Of a stretch of DNA of 64,000 nt, positions 45,213-56,409 are shown piece by piece (the stretch's first letter is position 1; each line of letters starts with the position of its first letter). Below the pieces are notes generated by a model, which worked only from the letters and a program-made list of their open reading frames with translations, was not told the origin of the DNA and did no database searches. Made by a program: the position numbers and the translations under genes. This stretch comes from Oscillospiraceae bacterium. Lineage in GTDB: Bacteria > Bacillota > Clostridia > Oscillospirales > JAAYXM01. Location of the stretch: assembly GCA_017421025.1 (NCBI GenBank), contig JAFQME010000031.1, positions 1 through 64,000 of the forward strand, read 5' to 3'.

Positions 45213-45626
45213 CTAAAAATTGGGGAGAGTGTCACAAATTGTTTGAAACAGCAGGGAAAGGCGATCTTCCTGCCCGGACAGATACAAATACCCGAAGAGC
45301 GCTTCCAGGGCGGTTGCGGCATGGTATTCTTTTGGGTCGGCACCCTTGGGAATCGCATGCACCTTGGTGTTTCTGCCTCGACGGAAGACATCTTGCTCCT
45401 CTTCGGTCAGAAGCGGAAGCAAAACCTCTGCTGCCAGGGCTTGCGCAGGAGCACGGACACGGCTGACGGTTTCACGGTGCAGGTTTTTTGCAGTGGCAAG
45501 CCCGAGCGAACACAGGCGTGTGCGCACCATCAGCTCATATACCCCGTCACCCACATGGGCGAGTGCGAGCATACTGAGTTGTTGCAGATCCTTTGGATCC
45601 ATCTGTGCAGATAAAAAATTCTTCAT
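45213..45626 (-). CDS. mrnC: Mini-ribonuclease III (MrnC)
   Basis: This 137-residue protein has only the RNase III catalytic fold and no dsRNA-binding domain. The signature LALAHVGDGVYELMVRTRL and the second acidic patch TALEALFGYLYLSGQ are present. Mini-III trims 23S rRNA precursor in Bacillus. ATG at 45626 fits the family start and follows GGTGATG. In Bacillus it sits next to cysS; here it stands alone. Confidence 0.92.
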   Translation of the reverse strand: MKNFLSAQMDPKDLQQLSMLALAHVGDGVYELMVRTRLCSLGLATAKNLHRETVSRVRAPAQALAAEVLLPLLTEEEQDVFRRGRNTKVHAIPKGADPKEYHAATALEALFGYLYLSGQEDRLSLLFQTICDTLPNF

Positions 45627-45726
45627 GTCATCACCGCATTTATCATACCTTGAATCGGTGTGGAATGCAAGGGGGAATCTCAATTGTAAAAATTATGAAA
45701 ATTGTGAAAATTTCGACAATTCTACT

Positions 45727-45755
45727 TTGACATACAGGTGTGAGTGTGATACTAT
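45727..45755 (+). promoter_or_regulatory. V-ATPase operon promoter
   Basis: TTGACA (45727-45732), 17 bp and TACTAT (45750-45755). GATACT/AGTATC inverted arms (45748-45770) straddle the -10 and start site. A cluster of AATTGT/ACAATT half-sites lies just upstream (about 45680-45722). Confidence 0.65.
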
Positions 45756-45807
45756 AAAAGTTAAAGTATCAGAATCTTTTACGAAAACCGGTAAGGGGTG
45801 AATTCGT

Positions 45808-46121
45808 ATGGCAATGGATGCAATTTTACAGATTACAGAAGCAGAAACTGCGGCAGAAGCAAAGAAAAAGCAGGCGGCTGCAGATGCGAAGGCAAAAGTG
45901 AATGAAGCAAGACGGGACGGGCAAGCCGAAATCGAGGCAGCAAACCGTTCTGCAGAAGGTACAGTCAAAGAGCTTTTGGTGCAGGCAGAGCAGGCTGCGA
46001 GTGTGTCGCAGATGAAAATCATGGCACAGGCAGAAAGCGACTGTGAAAAGCTTCGGATTTTGGCACGTGGGCGGATGCAGCGTGCGGCAGAACTCATTGT
46101 GGAAAGGGTTGAGGGCGAGTC

Positions 46122-46134
<13 letters not shown>
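45808..46134 (+). CDS. V-type ATPase peripheral stalk subunit G/H
   Basis: This 108-residue, Ala/Glu/Lys-rich coiled-coil protein begins MAMDAILQITEAETAAEAKKKQAAADAKAKV, typical of NtpF/AtpH peripheral-stalk subunits that pair with subunit E. It is the first gene of the operon and overlaps the next by thirteen bases. The family is recognised from composition, size and place. Confidence 0.8.
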
Positions 46135-48543
<2,409 letters not shown>

Positions 48544-48554
48544 GCGTGAACGTT

Positions 48555-49145
48555 ATGACAGGAATTGATAAGATTTGTGAGCGGATCTCGCTTCAAGCAG
48601 ACGAGGTCTGCCGTGAGATTCTGTCCCGTGCTGAGGAAGAAGTGCAAGCGGTGCGGGCCGAATGCTCCCGAACTGCAGCTGAGGAGTCGGAAGCAATCGT
48701 GACCCGTGGCAAAGCACAAGCGACCGAGCGCGAAGCACGCCTTTCCGGCGTGGCGGAGTTGGAGGCAAAGAAACTCCATCTCAAAACCAAGCAAAGCATG
48801 ATTGATGCGGCTTTTGAGGAAGCACTCTCCATGCTGTGCGCATTTTCCGATGAGCGCCGTACCGCTCTGCTCGCTTCGCTTGCGGCAAACGGTGCGGTTT
48901 CGGGTGCTGAGCGTGTGATCTTCACAAAAGCGGACCGTGACACCGTTGGTGCCGCCGTGATCTCCGAGGCAAACAAGAAATTGGGTGCCCGAGGAAAACT
49001 CACGCTTGCGGAAGAAACAACAGAGGCAAAGGGCGGCGTGATTCTTGCTGAGGGCAATCTGGAAATCAACTGCACCTTTGAAACCATTTTACGTCAAATG
49101 CATGACGATCTCTCCGGCGAAGTTGCCGAGATCTTGTTTCAATAG
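48555..49145 (+). CDS. ntpE: V-type ATPase subunit E
   Basis: This 196-residue peripheral-stalk protein has an N-terminal coiled coil (CERISLQADEVCREILSRAEEEVQAVRAE) and a C-terminal globular part with GGVILAEGNLEINCTFETIL, the family signature. ATG at 48555 is taken as start; a GTG nine bases upstream is also possible and neither has a strong ribosome site, so it may rely on coupling to ntpK twelve bases before. Confidence 0.92.
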   Translation: MTGIDKICERISLQADEVCREILSRAEEEVQAVRAECSRTAAEESEAIVTRGKAQATEREARLSGVAELEAKKLHLKTKQSMIDAAFEEALSMLCAFSDERRTALLASLAANGAVSGAERVIFTKADRDTVGAAVISEANKKLGARGKLTLAEETTEAKGGVILAEGNLEINCTFETILRQMHDDLSGEVAEILFQ

Positions 49146-49163
49146 AAGGGAGACACCTTCGTT

Positions 49164-50150
49164 ATGAAGCGAAAGGACACAGACTTTCTGCATGCGACTA
49201 CCCGTGCCCGTGCGCTGGAGCGGCAGCTCTTGAACAAAGAGCGGATGGAGCGGATGTTGGATGCAAAGAGCATGGAAGAGGCGCTGAAACTCTTGCCCGA
49301 AATGGGATATGAAGAGGTTGCCCCTCCCACATTGACCCAGCTTGGTGCGGTGCTGAGCCGTGCACGGCGTGCAACGTATGAACTCATGCGTGGAATCTCT
49401 CCGATTCCCGAGCTGGTTGATGTATTTGCAATCAAATATGATTATCATAACGCAAAAGCCATAATCAAAGCGGAAGCAAGAGGTGTTTCTGCAGCGCATC
49501 TTTTGGTGGATGCCGGCAGAATTTCTCCTGCAAAGCTGGAAACCGCCTTGCGTCAGCGTGATTTGCGTGATTTGCCCGCAGCAATGCGGAATGCGGTGGA
49601 GGAGGCACGGGATGTGCTTGCCCGAACCGAAGACCCACGTTTTGCGGATATGATTTTGGACCGTGCGTGTTTTGCCGAGGAGCTTGCCCTTGCAAAGTCG
49701 GTCGGGGATGCATATCTGATTGGGTTTGTAAAACTCCGGATTGATGCGGCGAATTTGCGGAGTGTGGTTCGTGCCACCCGCCAGAAGCAAAGTGCCCAAG
49801 TGCTGAAAGGTGTGCTGCTTTCGGGCGGTGATGTGGAGGTCAATTCCCTGCTCAGTCCCGACGGATTGCTGGAGCTTTACCGTGGCACAACACTGGAAGC
49901 GGCAGCAGAAGAAGGCATTCGTGCCATGAGCGGGAGTGTGGATTTTGTTCTCTTTGAAAAACTCTGTGACGATGCGATCACCGAATACCTCAAAGGCGCA
50001 AAACTCATTCCGTTTGGCGTAGCACCGCTGGTTGCGTACCTTGCGGCAAAGGAAACCGAGATTACCACACTTCGAATCATCTTTGCCGGGAAAAGCGAGG
50101 ACCTCCCTGCGGATGAAATTCGGGAGAGATTGAGGGCTGCATATGTATAA
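49164..50150 (+). CDS. ntpC: V-type ATPase subunit C
   Basis: This 328-residue, mostly helical protein is the funnel-shaped subunit C/d that joins the central shaft to the K ring. It shows ARALERQLLNKERMERML, FAIKYDYHNAKAIIKAEARG and the C-terminal PLVAYLAAKETEITTLRIIFAGKSEDLPADEIRERLR, a hallmark. Its stop overlaps the start of subunit F. Confidence 0.93.
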   Translation: MKRKDTDFLHATTRARALERQLLNKERMERMLDAKSMEEALKLLPEMGYEEVAPPTLTQLGAVLSRARRATYELMRGISPIPELVDVFAIKYDYHNAKAIIKAEARGVSAAHLLVDAGRISPAKLETALRQRDLRDLPAAMRNAVEEARDVLARTEDPRFADMILDRACFAEELALAKSVGDAYLIGFVKLRIDAANLRSVVRATRQKQSAQVLKGVLLSGGDVEVNSLLSPDGLLELYRGTTLEAAAEEGIRAMSGSVDFVLFEKLCDDAITEYLKGAKLIPFGVAPLVAYLAAKETEITTLRIIFAGKSEDLPADEIRERLRAAYV

Positions 50151-50457
50151 GATGGCAGTTTTAGGCGACCGTGAAAGCGTAATGGGCTTTCGTGCGCTTG
50201 GATTTGAAACCTTTCCGGTCGAAGACCAGACCGAGGCAAAACGCATCCTGCGCCGACTTGCGCAGGAGGAATACGGCGTGATTTACATGACCGAGCAGTT
50301 GGCACAGTATCTTGGCGAGGAGATTGCGGAGTACCGTGACCGTCCCGTCCCGGCAATCATTCTGATCCCCGGAAAAGAGGGGTCTTTGGGCATCGGCATG
50401 CGTGGAGTACACGACAGCGTGGAACGTGCGGTCGGCGCAGATATTTTAAACAACTAA
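50143..50457 (+). CDS. ntpF: V-type ATPase subunit F
   Basis: This 104-residue central-shaft subunit begins [26 protein letters not shown] and contains [14 protein letters not shown] and [33 protein letters not shown]. These are standard for subunit F/NtpG. It overlaps ntpC by eight bases and is followed by subunit A. Confidence 0.94.
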   Translation: MYKMAVLGDRESVMGFRALGFETFPVEDQTEAKRILRRLAQEEYGVIYMTEQLAQYLGEEIAEYRDRPVPAIILIPGKEGSLGIGMRGVHDSVERAVGADILNN

Positions 50458-50500
50458 CACCGGTGTTTTCTTGGAAAACGTCGGAGAAACGGAGCAATCT

Positions 50501-52273
50501 ATGAACAGTGGTAAAATCATCAAGGTTTCCGGTCCGCTGGTTGTTGCGGAAGGGCTTGCACATGCCAATATGTTCGACGTTGTGCATGTTGGCCGTGACA
50601 AACTCATCGGCGAGATCATTGAAATGCGTGGAGACCGGGCATCCATTCAGGTATATGAGGAAACAGCAGGCATCGGGTTTGGCGACATCGTCGAAACCAC
50701 CGGCGCACCGCTCTCGGTAGAGCTTGCACCGGGTCTGATTGAAAACATTTACGACGGAATCCAGCGCCCGCTGGAGGAGATTCGCCGTCTTTCGGGCAGT
50801 AACATTAAGCGAGGACTCTCAGTCCCTGCGGTGGACCGTAACCGCAAGTGGAACTTTGTCGCATCGGTCAAGGTTGGCGACACGGTCTCCGGCGGCGATA
50901 TTTTGGGTACCGTGGAAGAGACCCTGATTGTAGAGCATCGCATCATGGTGCCGCATAAGGTTTCGGGCGTGGTCGAGGAGATTTTCGAGGGCGAACACAC
51001 CGTGGAAGAGACCGTGGTGCGTTTGCGTACCGAGTCGGGCGAAGTCAAAGATGTTTCCATGCTTCAGAAATGGCCGGTCCGTGTGGGTCGTCCGTATCAG
51101 GAGAAACTTCCCCCGGACATTCCGATGCAGACAGGTCAGCGTATCATCGATACCATCTTCCCGGTCGCAAAGGGCGGTACTGCAGCGGTCCCCGGTCCGT
51201 TCGGCAGCGGTAAAACCGTGGTTCAGCATCAGCTGGCAAAGTGGTCGGACGTAGATCTGGTGGTTTACATCGGCTGTGGTGAACGCGGCAACGAAATGAC
51301 CGACGTTTTGCGTGAGTTCCCCGAACTCAAGGACCCGAAAACCGGGGAATCCCTGATGAAACGTACCGTTTTGATCGCAAACACCTCGGATATGCCGGTT
51401 GCGGCACGTGAAGCATCCATCTACACCGGCATTACCATTGCAGAATATTACCGTGACATGGGCTACGATGTTGCGGTCATCGCAGACTCCACCTCCCGTT
51501 GGGCAGAAGCGCTTCGTGAGATGTCGGGTCGCTTGGAGGAAATGCCGGGCGAAGAAGGTTACCCTGCATATCTGTCCTCCCGCCTTGCACAGTTCTATGA
51601 GCGTGCAGGTCGAATCGTTTGTAAAGCTTCCACCGACCGTCGTGGATCACTCACTGCGATTGGTGCGGTATCGCCTCCGGGCGGTGATATTTCCGAGCCG
51701 GTTTCGCAGGCAACCCTCCGTATCGTCAAGGTGTTCTGGGGACTTGATTCCTCCCTTGCATACGCACGTCACTTCCCTGCAATCAACTGGCTGAATTCCT
51801 ACTCGCTGTATCTCGACCGCTTGGGCGCATGGTACAACAACAATGTCCATCGTGATTTCTCCAAGCAGAGAGATGCCGCAATGAGTTTGCTCCAAAACGA
51901 AGCGGAACTCCAGGAAATCGTTCGTCTTGTCGGTATCGACTCACTCTCCGCAAGCGACCGTCTCACTTTGGAGACCGCACGTATCGTGCGAGAGGACTTC
52001 TTGCAGCAGAACGCTTTTGTGGATGTGGACAGCTACACTCCGCTTGAAAAGCAGTATCAGCTGCTTCACCTGGTGTTGGAATTCTACGACCTTGGCAAGC
52101 GTGCGCTCGCCGCAGGCGTTCCCATGCAGAAAGTATTCGATATCAAGGCTCGTGAACGCATCGGCCGTGCAAAAGATGTGCCGAATGATGCGTATGCTGT
52201 GCAGTATGCAGAGATTTCAAAACTCATGAATGACGAAATCGAAGCACTCATCGGAGCGGAGGTGCAAGAGTAA
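50501..52273 (+). CDS. ntpA: V-type ATPase catalytic subunit A
   Basis: This 590-residue catalytic subunit has a P-loop GPFGSGKTV (around residue 230) and [24 protein letters not shown]. The non-homologous bulge at about residues 110-190 distinguishes A from B, and [31 protein letters not shown] is also present. ATG at 50501 follows GGAG by seven bases. Its stop overlaps the B start by one base. Confidence 0.97.
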   Translation: MNSGKIIKVSGPLVVAEGLAHANMFDVVHVGRDKLIGEIIEMRGDRASIQVYEETAGIGFGDIVETTGAPLSVELAPGLIENIYDGIQRPLEEIRRLSGSNIKRGLSVPAVDRNRKWNFVASVKVGDTVSGGDILGTVEETLIVEHRIMVPHKVSGVVEEIFEGEHTVEETVVRLRTESGEVKDVSMLQKWPVRVGRPYQEKLPPDIPMQTGQRIIDTIFPVAKGGTAAVPGPFGSGKTVVQHQLAKWSDVDLVVYIGCGERGNEMTDVLREFPELKDPKTGESLMKRTVLIANTSDMPVAAREASIYTGITIAEYYRDMGYDVAVIADSTSRWAEALREMSGRLEEMPGEEGYPAYLSSRLAQFYERAGRIVCKASTDRRGSLTAIGAVSPPGGDISEPVSQATLRIVKVFWGLDSSLAYARHFPAINWLNSYSLYLDRLGAWYNNNVHRDFSKQRDAAMSLLQNEAELQEIVRLVGIDSLSASDRLTLETARIVREDFLQQNAFVDVDSYTPLEKQYQLLHLVLEFYDLGKRALAAGVPMQKVFDIKARERIGRAKDVPNDAYAVQYAEISKLMNDEIEALIGAEVQE

Positions 52274-53652
52274 TGTTAAGAGAATATCGCAGTATTCAGG
52301 AAGTAGCCGGTCCGTTGATGCTCATCAAAAACGTGGTTGACGTCGCATATGACGAGTTGGGCGAAGTGGAACTCCCCAATGGTGAGATTCGCCGCTGCAA
52401 AGTCCTGGAAGTTAATGGAAACAACGTGTTGGTCCAGCTCTTTGAAAGTTCTGCGGGCATCAACCTGGCAGACAGCAAAGTGCGTTTCCTGGGCCATGGC
52501 ATTGAACTTGCGGTTTCTTCGGATATGCTCGGCCGTGTCTTTGACGGCATGGGTCGTCCGAAAGACGGCGGTCCGGAAATTTTAGCAGAGGAACGCCGCA
52601 ACATCAACGGTACTCCGATGAACCCCGCATCCAGAAACTATCCGGACGAATTTATTCAGACCGGTATTTCCACCATCGACGGTCTGAACACCCTGGTCCG
52701 TGGTCAGAAACTCCCGATTTTCTCGGGCTCCGGTCTGCCGCACGCACAGCTTGCTGCGCAAATCGCACGTCAGGCGAAAGTGCTCAAAGCGGATGCACAG
52801 TTTGCGGTTGTATTTGCTGCAATCGGTATCACATTTGAAGAAGCAGACTTCTTCATCAGTGACTTCCGCCGCACCGGTGCGATTGACCGTACCGTGTTGT
52901 TTGTCAACCTTGCATCTGACCCAGCAGTTGAGCGTATTTCCACCCCACGTATGGCGCTGACCGCTGCAGAGTATCTGGCATTTGAGAAGAACATGCACGT
53001 TTTGGTCATCCTGACCGATATCACCAACTACGCAGAAGCATTGCGTGAGATTTCTGCGGCACGTAAGGAAGTTCCGGGTCGCCGTGGCTATCCGGGCAAC
53101 CTCTACACCGACCTTGCAAGTATGTATGAGCGTGCCGGTCGTACTTTGGACAGCGAGGGCTCCATCACCATGATCCCGATTCTGTCCATGCCGGAAGACG
53201 ATAAGACCCACCCGATTCCCGACCTGACCGGGTATATCACCGAGGGTCAGATCATCCTGTCCCGTGAGCTTTACCGCAAGAGCATCCTGCCGCCGGTTGA
53301 CGTTTTGCCCTCTCTGTCCCGACTCAAAGACAAGGGCATCGGTGCAGGCAAGACCCGTGAGGATCACTCGGGTACCATGAACCAGCTCTTTGCTGCGTAT
53401 GCACACGGCAAAGAAGCCAAGGAACTCATGACCATCTTGGGTGAAGCTGCGCTTTCGGATGTGGATAAACTGTATGCGAAATTTGCAGACGAGTTTGAAT
53501 TACGCTACGTCAACCAGGGTTATGAAGAAAACCGTTCTATTGAAGAGACTTTGGATTTGGGCTGGCAGCTGCTCTCCATTTTGCCTGAGAGTGAACTCAA
53601 ACGCATCAAGCCCGAACTGATTGAAAAGTATCTGCCGAAGAAAGAGGATTGA
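52273..53652 (+). CDS. ntpB: V-type ATPase regulatory subunit B
   Basis: This 459-residue non-catalytic nucleotide-binding subunit starts [18 protein letters not shown] and has [19 protein letters not shown] in place of a P-loop. It also has [38 protein letters not shown], which is characteristic. It shares its first base with the end of ntpA and precedes ntpD by four bases. Confidence 0.97.
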   Translation: MLREYRSIQEVAGPLMLIKNVVDVAYDELGEVELPNGEIRRCKVLEVNGNNVLVQLFESSAGINLADSKVRFLGHGIELAVSSDMLGRVFDGMGRPKDGGPEILAEERRNINGTPMNPASRNYPDEFIQTGISTIDGLNTLVRGQKLPIFSGSGLPHAQLAAQIARQAKVLKADAQFAVVFAAIGITFEEADFFISDFRRTGAIDRTVLFVNLASDPAVERISTPRMALTAAEYLAFEKNMHVLVILTDITNYAEALREISAARKEVPGRRGYPGNLYTDLASMYERAGRTLDSEGSITMIPILSMPEDDKTHPIPDLTGYITEGQIILSRELYRKSILPPVDVLPSLSRLKDKGIGAGKTREDHSGTMNQLFAAYAHGKEAKELMTILGEAALSDVDKLYAKFADEFELRYVNQGYEENRSIEETLDLGWQLLSILPESELKRIKPELIEKYLPKKED

Positions 53653-53656
53653 TCGC

Positions 53657-54310
53657 ATGGCACGACTCAATGTGAATCCGACTCGTATGGAGCTCAAACG
53701 CTTGAAAGCTCGTGTCACAACCGCACGTCGTGGGCATAAACTGCTCAAAGACAAGCGGGATGAGCTGATGAAGCAGTTTTTGGACATCGTGCGTGAAAAT
53801 AAGGAACTCCGTGAACGAGTGGAAGCCGCACTCATCCGTGCGCAAAAGGGGTTTACCGTGGCGAGTGCAATCATGTCGCCCGAGCAGATGGAGCAGGCAC
53901 TTCTGTATCCGAAGCAGAGCATGACCCTCTCAATTGATTATCGAAATATCATGAGTGTGGATGTGCCCAAATACTCCTTCCAACTCAAAAATGACGACCC
54001 GTCCGAGATTTATCCGTATAGTTTTGCAACCACTTCGGGCGAGTTGGACGATGCGGTTGGTGCGCTCTCGAGCGTGACCGAAGACTTGTTGCGCCTTGCG
54101 GAGACCGAGAAATCCGCACAGCTTCTTGCACAGGAGATTGAAAAGACCCGCCGTCGTGTCAATGCGCTTGAGTATGTCATGATTCCGCAGCTGGACGAGA
54201 CCATCCGCTACATCGTGATGAAGCTGGATGAAAATGAGCGTGGAAACGTGACCCGACTCATGAAAGTGAAAGATATGATGATTGCCGAACAGTTTGAGGC
54301 GAAGCAATAA
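53657..54310 (+). CDS. ntpD: V-type ATPase subunit D
   Basis: This 217-residue central rotor subunit has two long helices. ARLNVNPTRMELKRLKARVTTARRGHKLLKDKRDELMKQF begins it, and RRRVNALEYVMIPQLDETIRYIVMKLDENERGNVTRLMKVKD lies near the C terminus, both diagnostic. It completes the operon G/H-I-K-E-C-F-A-B-D. No proteolipid duplicate or other gene intervenes. Confidence 0.95.
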   Translation: MARLNVNPTRMELKRLKARVTTARRGHKLLKDKRDELMKQFLDIVRENKELRERVEAALIRAQKGFTVASAIMSPEQMEQALLYPKQSMTLSIDYRNIMSVDVPKYSFQLKNDDPSEIYPYSFATTSGELDDAVGALSSVTEDLLRLAETEKSAQLLAQEIEKTRRRVNALEYVMIPQLDETIRYIVMKLDENERGNVTRLMKVKDMMIAEQFEAKQ

Positions 54311-54322
54311 GGAGAACTAGAC

Positions 54323-54952
54323 ATGAAAACGATTTTATTCCAAGGCGATTCCATCACCGACGCATCCCGCAACCGTGAGACCACGGTCCCCAACTGGGCG
54401 ATGGGTTACGGCTATGCCACCGCAGTCAGCGCAATTTTGGGCGAACAATGCCCGGGTGACTATGATTTCTATAACCGTGGCATCGGCGGCAATCGCATTG
54501 TGGATGTGTACGCACGCATTCGTGCAGACATCATCAACTTAAAGCCGGATTACATGAGCTTGCTCATCGGAGTCAACGATGTGTGGCACGATGACTGGCA
54601 AAACGGTGTGGATACCGAGAAGTTTGAGAAAATTTATCGGATGCTTTTGGATGAAGTGAAAGCGGCTCTGCCCAGAATCCGCATTATGCTCCTTGGTGCG
54701 TTTGTCACCGAAGGGACCGAGATGGAAGGCAGATACGACACGTTCCGTGCCGCAGTTGCTGAGCGTGCCGAGGCGACCCGCCGAATCGCAAAGGATTACA
54801 ACCTCCCGTTTGTCGATTTGCAGGCTGTGTTTGACGAGGCTTGTAAGAAAGCCCCGGCAACTTACTGGACTTACGAGGGGGTCCATCCTACCTCCCAGGG
54901 CCACGGCCTCATCACAAGAGAATGGCTCAAGGCTTTTGAGGAGATCAAATAA
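54323..54952 (+). CDS. SGNH/GDSL-type hydrolase
   Basis: This 209-residue esterase-like protein shows block I GDSITDASR (Ser10), block II GIGGNRI, block III GVNDVW and block V GVHPTSQGH with the Asp/His pair. No signal peptide is seen, so it acts in the cytosol unless exported otherwise. It follows ntpD by twelve bases and may be cotranscribed with it, but its substrate, perhaps an acetylated sugar, is unknown. Confidence 0.88.
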   Translation: MKTILFQGDSITDASRNRETTVPNWAMGYGYATAVSAILGEQCPGDYDFYNRGIGGNRIVDVYARIRADIINLKPDYMSLLIGVNDVWHDDWQNGVDTEKFEKIYRMLLDEVKAALPRIRIMLLGAFVTEGTEMEGRYDTFRAAVAERAEATRRIAKDYNLPFVDLQAVFDEACKKAPATYWTYEGVHPTSQGHGLITREWLKAFEEIK

Positions 54953-54973
54953 AGTCGTTTGTTCAGGACATTC

Positions 54974-55013
54974 AAAAAGGCAGAAACGATTGATTCGTTT
55001 CTGCCTTTTTTCG
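54974..55013 (+). terminator. Terminator after the GDSL hydrolase gene
   Basis: AAAAAGGCAGAAACGA (54974-54989) pairs with TCGTTTCTGCCTTTTT (54995-55010). The convergent gene ends at 55019. Confidence 0.88.
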
Positions 55014-55018
55014 TCCGG

Positions 55019-55474
55019 TTAATTGTATTCATCAAAGATGGCTTCCAATTCGCTGCGAGCTTCCGATAGACTGAATGGATATTGTTCCCCGTCTTCATCA
55101 AAAAAACCGCCTTGTACTGACAAGGTGTTGTGTTTCTTGTCGTGGATCAAATAATAAACCATACGGTTTGTTTCGGTCCCACCAGCATAAGCCAACTGAA
55201 CCGATGTGACAAAGGTCACAGGTTTTTCATGTGAACTTAAAAAATCAGAATCAGGCGCATATTCACCCGGCCAGCCTTGTTTCCATTCGTAAGAGAAACT
55301 TTTTACTTCCTCGTTCATCATGTCCTTAAAATAAACTTTCATTGTTTTTTCAAAAGAACGTGAGTCGTATCCCACCAACTTCGCCGATGAAGGATCTCCT
55401 TTTTTGCCAAAGAGGGAAAAGAGAAGCATGACTGCCAATACCGCCAGCAGGATGAGAATGATCTTTTTTTTCAT
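55019..55474 (-). CDS. Small membrane-anchored protein, partner of XRE cassette 2
   Basis: This 151-residue protein has an N-terminal membrane anchor (KKKIILILLAVLAVMLLFSLF) and an extracytoplasmic domain with YEWKQGWPGEYAPDSDFL and VYYLIHDKKHNTLSVQGGFFDEDGEQYPFSL. I do not recognise the family. It is divergent from a small XRE gene. Its promoter is consensus (TTGACA, 17 bp, TATAAT), and two related palindromes flank it, so it is probably repressed by the XRE protein. Confidence 0.7.
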   Translation of the reverse strand: MKKKIILILLAVLAVMLLFSLFGKKGDPSSAKLVGYDSRSFEKTMKVYFKDMMNEEVKSFSYEWKQGWPGEYAPDSDFLSSHEKPVTFVTSVQLAYAGGTETNRMVYYLIHDKKHNTLSVQGGFFDEDGEQYPFSLSEARSELEAIFDEYN

Positions 55475-55499
55475 GTCAGTACCTCCGTAAAATGCAATT

Positions 55500-55517
55500 T
55501 ATATCCAATTGGATATA
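55500..55517. promoter_or_regulatory. Operator of XRE cassette 2, right at the transcription start
   Basis: TATATCCAATTGGATATA is a perfect 18-bp palindrome directly after the membrane gene's -10. Confidence 0.75.
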
Positions 55518-55527
55518 ATATGAGAAT

Positions 55528-55556
55528 ATTATAGCATCTTCGTGGTAAAGTGTCAA
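55528..55556 (-). promoter_or_regulatory. Promoter of the membrane-protein gene
   Basis: TTGACA (complement of 55551-55556) and TATAAT (complement of 55528-55533), with 17 bp between them. Confidence 0.8.
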
Positions 55557-55576
55557 TATATCCGAATAGATATAAT
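55557..55576. promoter_or_regulatory. Second operator overlapping the XRE 2 promoter
   Basis: TATATCCGAATAGATATA (55557-55574) matches the perfect palindrome at 15 of 18 bases. It overlaps a TATAAT (55571-55576) usable as the xre -10. Confidence 0.65.
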
Positions 55577-55593
55577 TGTTGGGAGTTTTGAAG

Positions 55594-55800
55594 TTGGCAC
55601 ATTATAAACGGTTAAGAGATTTGCGAGAAGATCATAATTTCACACAACAAGAAGTTGCTGAAAAGTTGTTTACCACACAGCCCCAATATTACCGATATGA
55701 AAGTGGTTTGCGTGATTTGCCGTGCGAACTGCTTGTGATGCTTGCAAAAATTTATGGTGTTTCCACCGATTACATTTTGGGGCTTTCCGATGAACAGTAA
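55594..55800 (+). CDS. Small XRE-family HTH regulator (cassette 2)
   Basis: This protein of about 68 residues has an HTH (FTQQEVAEKLFTTQPQYYRYESG) followed by LRDLPCELLVMLAKIYGVSTDYILGLSDEQ, an ordinary XRE fold. TTG at 55594 is chosen because GGGAG lies eight bases upstream. It is divergent from a membrane-protein gene with shared palindromic operators. The stop codon is followed immediately by a copy of the repeat module seen after the XRE gene at 180-380. Confidence 0.88.
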   Translation: MAHYKRLRDLREDHNFTQQEVAEKLFTTQPQYYRYESGLRDLPCELLVMLAKIYGVSTDYILGLSDEQ

Positions 55801-55975
55801 AAAAGAGTGTTCGAAGGGTGTCTTCACATAGGGAGAAATCGGTTTTAATACGCCATTTTCCGAAAATACTGCATCAAAAAAACTCGGTCATACGTCAGTA
55901 TGACCGAGTTTTTGTTCTTTGTCTTTTGCGAAAAATGTCTGCCTCAAAACTGCTTCGCATCTTATGGCAAGGATT
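55798..55975 (+). repeat. Dispersed XRE 3' module, copy B
   Basis: It begins at the XRE stop codon with TAAAAAAGAGTGTTC, reaches TAGGGAGAAATCGG 31 nt later and continues to CTGCATCAAAAA. A perfect 13-bp hairpin (55881-55893 with 55898-55910) plus T-run follows. After it, TTCTTTGTCTTTTGC, TCAAAACTGC and CGCATC resume the match to copy A. It contains no credible gene; a 73-aa ORF here overlaps the hairpin. Confidence 0.78.
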
Positions 55976-56111
55976 TCGTGATTCAGAGCGAGCAAAAAAT
56001 ACGAGGAAATCCTTGACGGATTTTGAGGTTTTTTTGTGATGCTATGGACTCGAAATACCGTCATAAGACGAATGATCCCTATATGAAGCCACCCAAAGAA
56101 CACTCTTTTTA
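55969..56111 (-). repeat. Dispersed XRE 3' module, copy C (divergent, inverted)
   Basis: Read on the minus strand from the stop codon of the XRE gene at 56109, it begins TAAAAAGAGTGTTC, has TAGGGA after 30 nt and GCATCA about 40 nt further, like copies A and B but more divergent. Its core region contains AAGGATTTC (55969-55977) pairing with GAAATCCTT (56006-56014). It adjoins copy B in inverted orientation. Confidence 0.65.
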
Positions 56112-56327
56112 TTTTGCTCTTGGGTATGGGGCTGGGTCATCGGTGAGACCGGCGAGATAATCCATGCTGGTATCAAGTGCAAGTGCGAGTTTGCGGCATT
56201 GTTCAAAGGTGAAATACCGCTTGCCGCTTTCAATTTTGGAATAGTCACTTTGGTCAATTCCTGTCAGCATTTGAATCTTAATTTGCGTAAACCCTTTGCT
56301 TTTTCGTAATGTTTTCAATCGGTTCAT
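56109..56327 (-). CDS. Small XRE-family HTH regulator (cassette 3)
   Basis: This 72-residue protein has a Cro/C1 HTH (FTQIKIQMLTGIDQSDYSKIESGKR) and LALALDTSMDYLAGLTDD, the common tail of small XRE proteins. ATG at 56327 is preceded by GGGTG. It converges on the XRE gene at 55594 and is divergent from a Cys-rich small protein. Its 3' end runs into module copy C. Confidence 0.87.
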   Translation of the reverse strand: MNRLKTLRKSKGFTQIKIQMLTGIDQSDYSKIESGKRYFTFEQCRKLALALDTSMDYLAGLTDDPAPYPRAK

Positions 56328-56357
56328 TCTATCACCCAAGAATATTATGGCGATTTT

Positions 56358-56391
56358 CCCTATTGAAATTAGGGTGGAATTGACCTATTAT
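56358..56391 (+). promoter_or_regulatory. Promoter and operator of the Cys-rich gene
   Basis: TTGAAA (56363-56368), 17 bp and TATTAT (56386-56391). The inverted repeat CCCTA (56358-56362) / TAGGG (56370-56374) covers the -35, so the divergent XRE protein could block it. Confidence 0.6.
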
Positions 56392-56409
56392 AAAAGTGGA
56401 GGTGATAGG

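Noticed and set aside
49089-50246. 385-aa minus-strand ORF across V-ATPase subunit C
   Set aside because: It is the complement of ntpC and its flanks; the operon genes are unambiguous.
55818-56103. ORFs of about 70 aa on each strand inside the repeat modules
   Set aside because: They overlap hairpins and the repeat core, lack ribosome sites and are not preserved in copy A.
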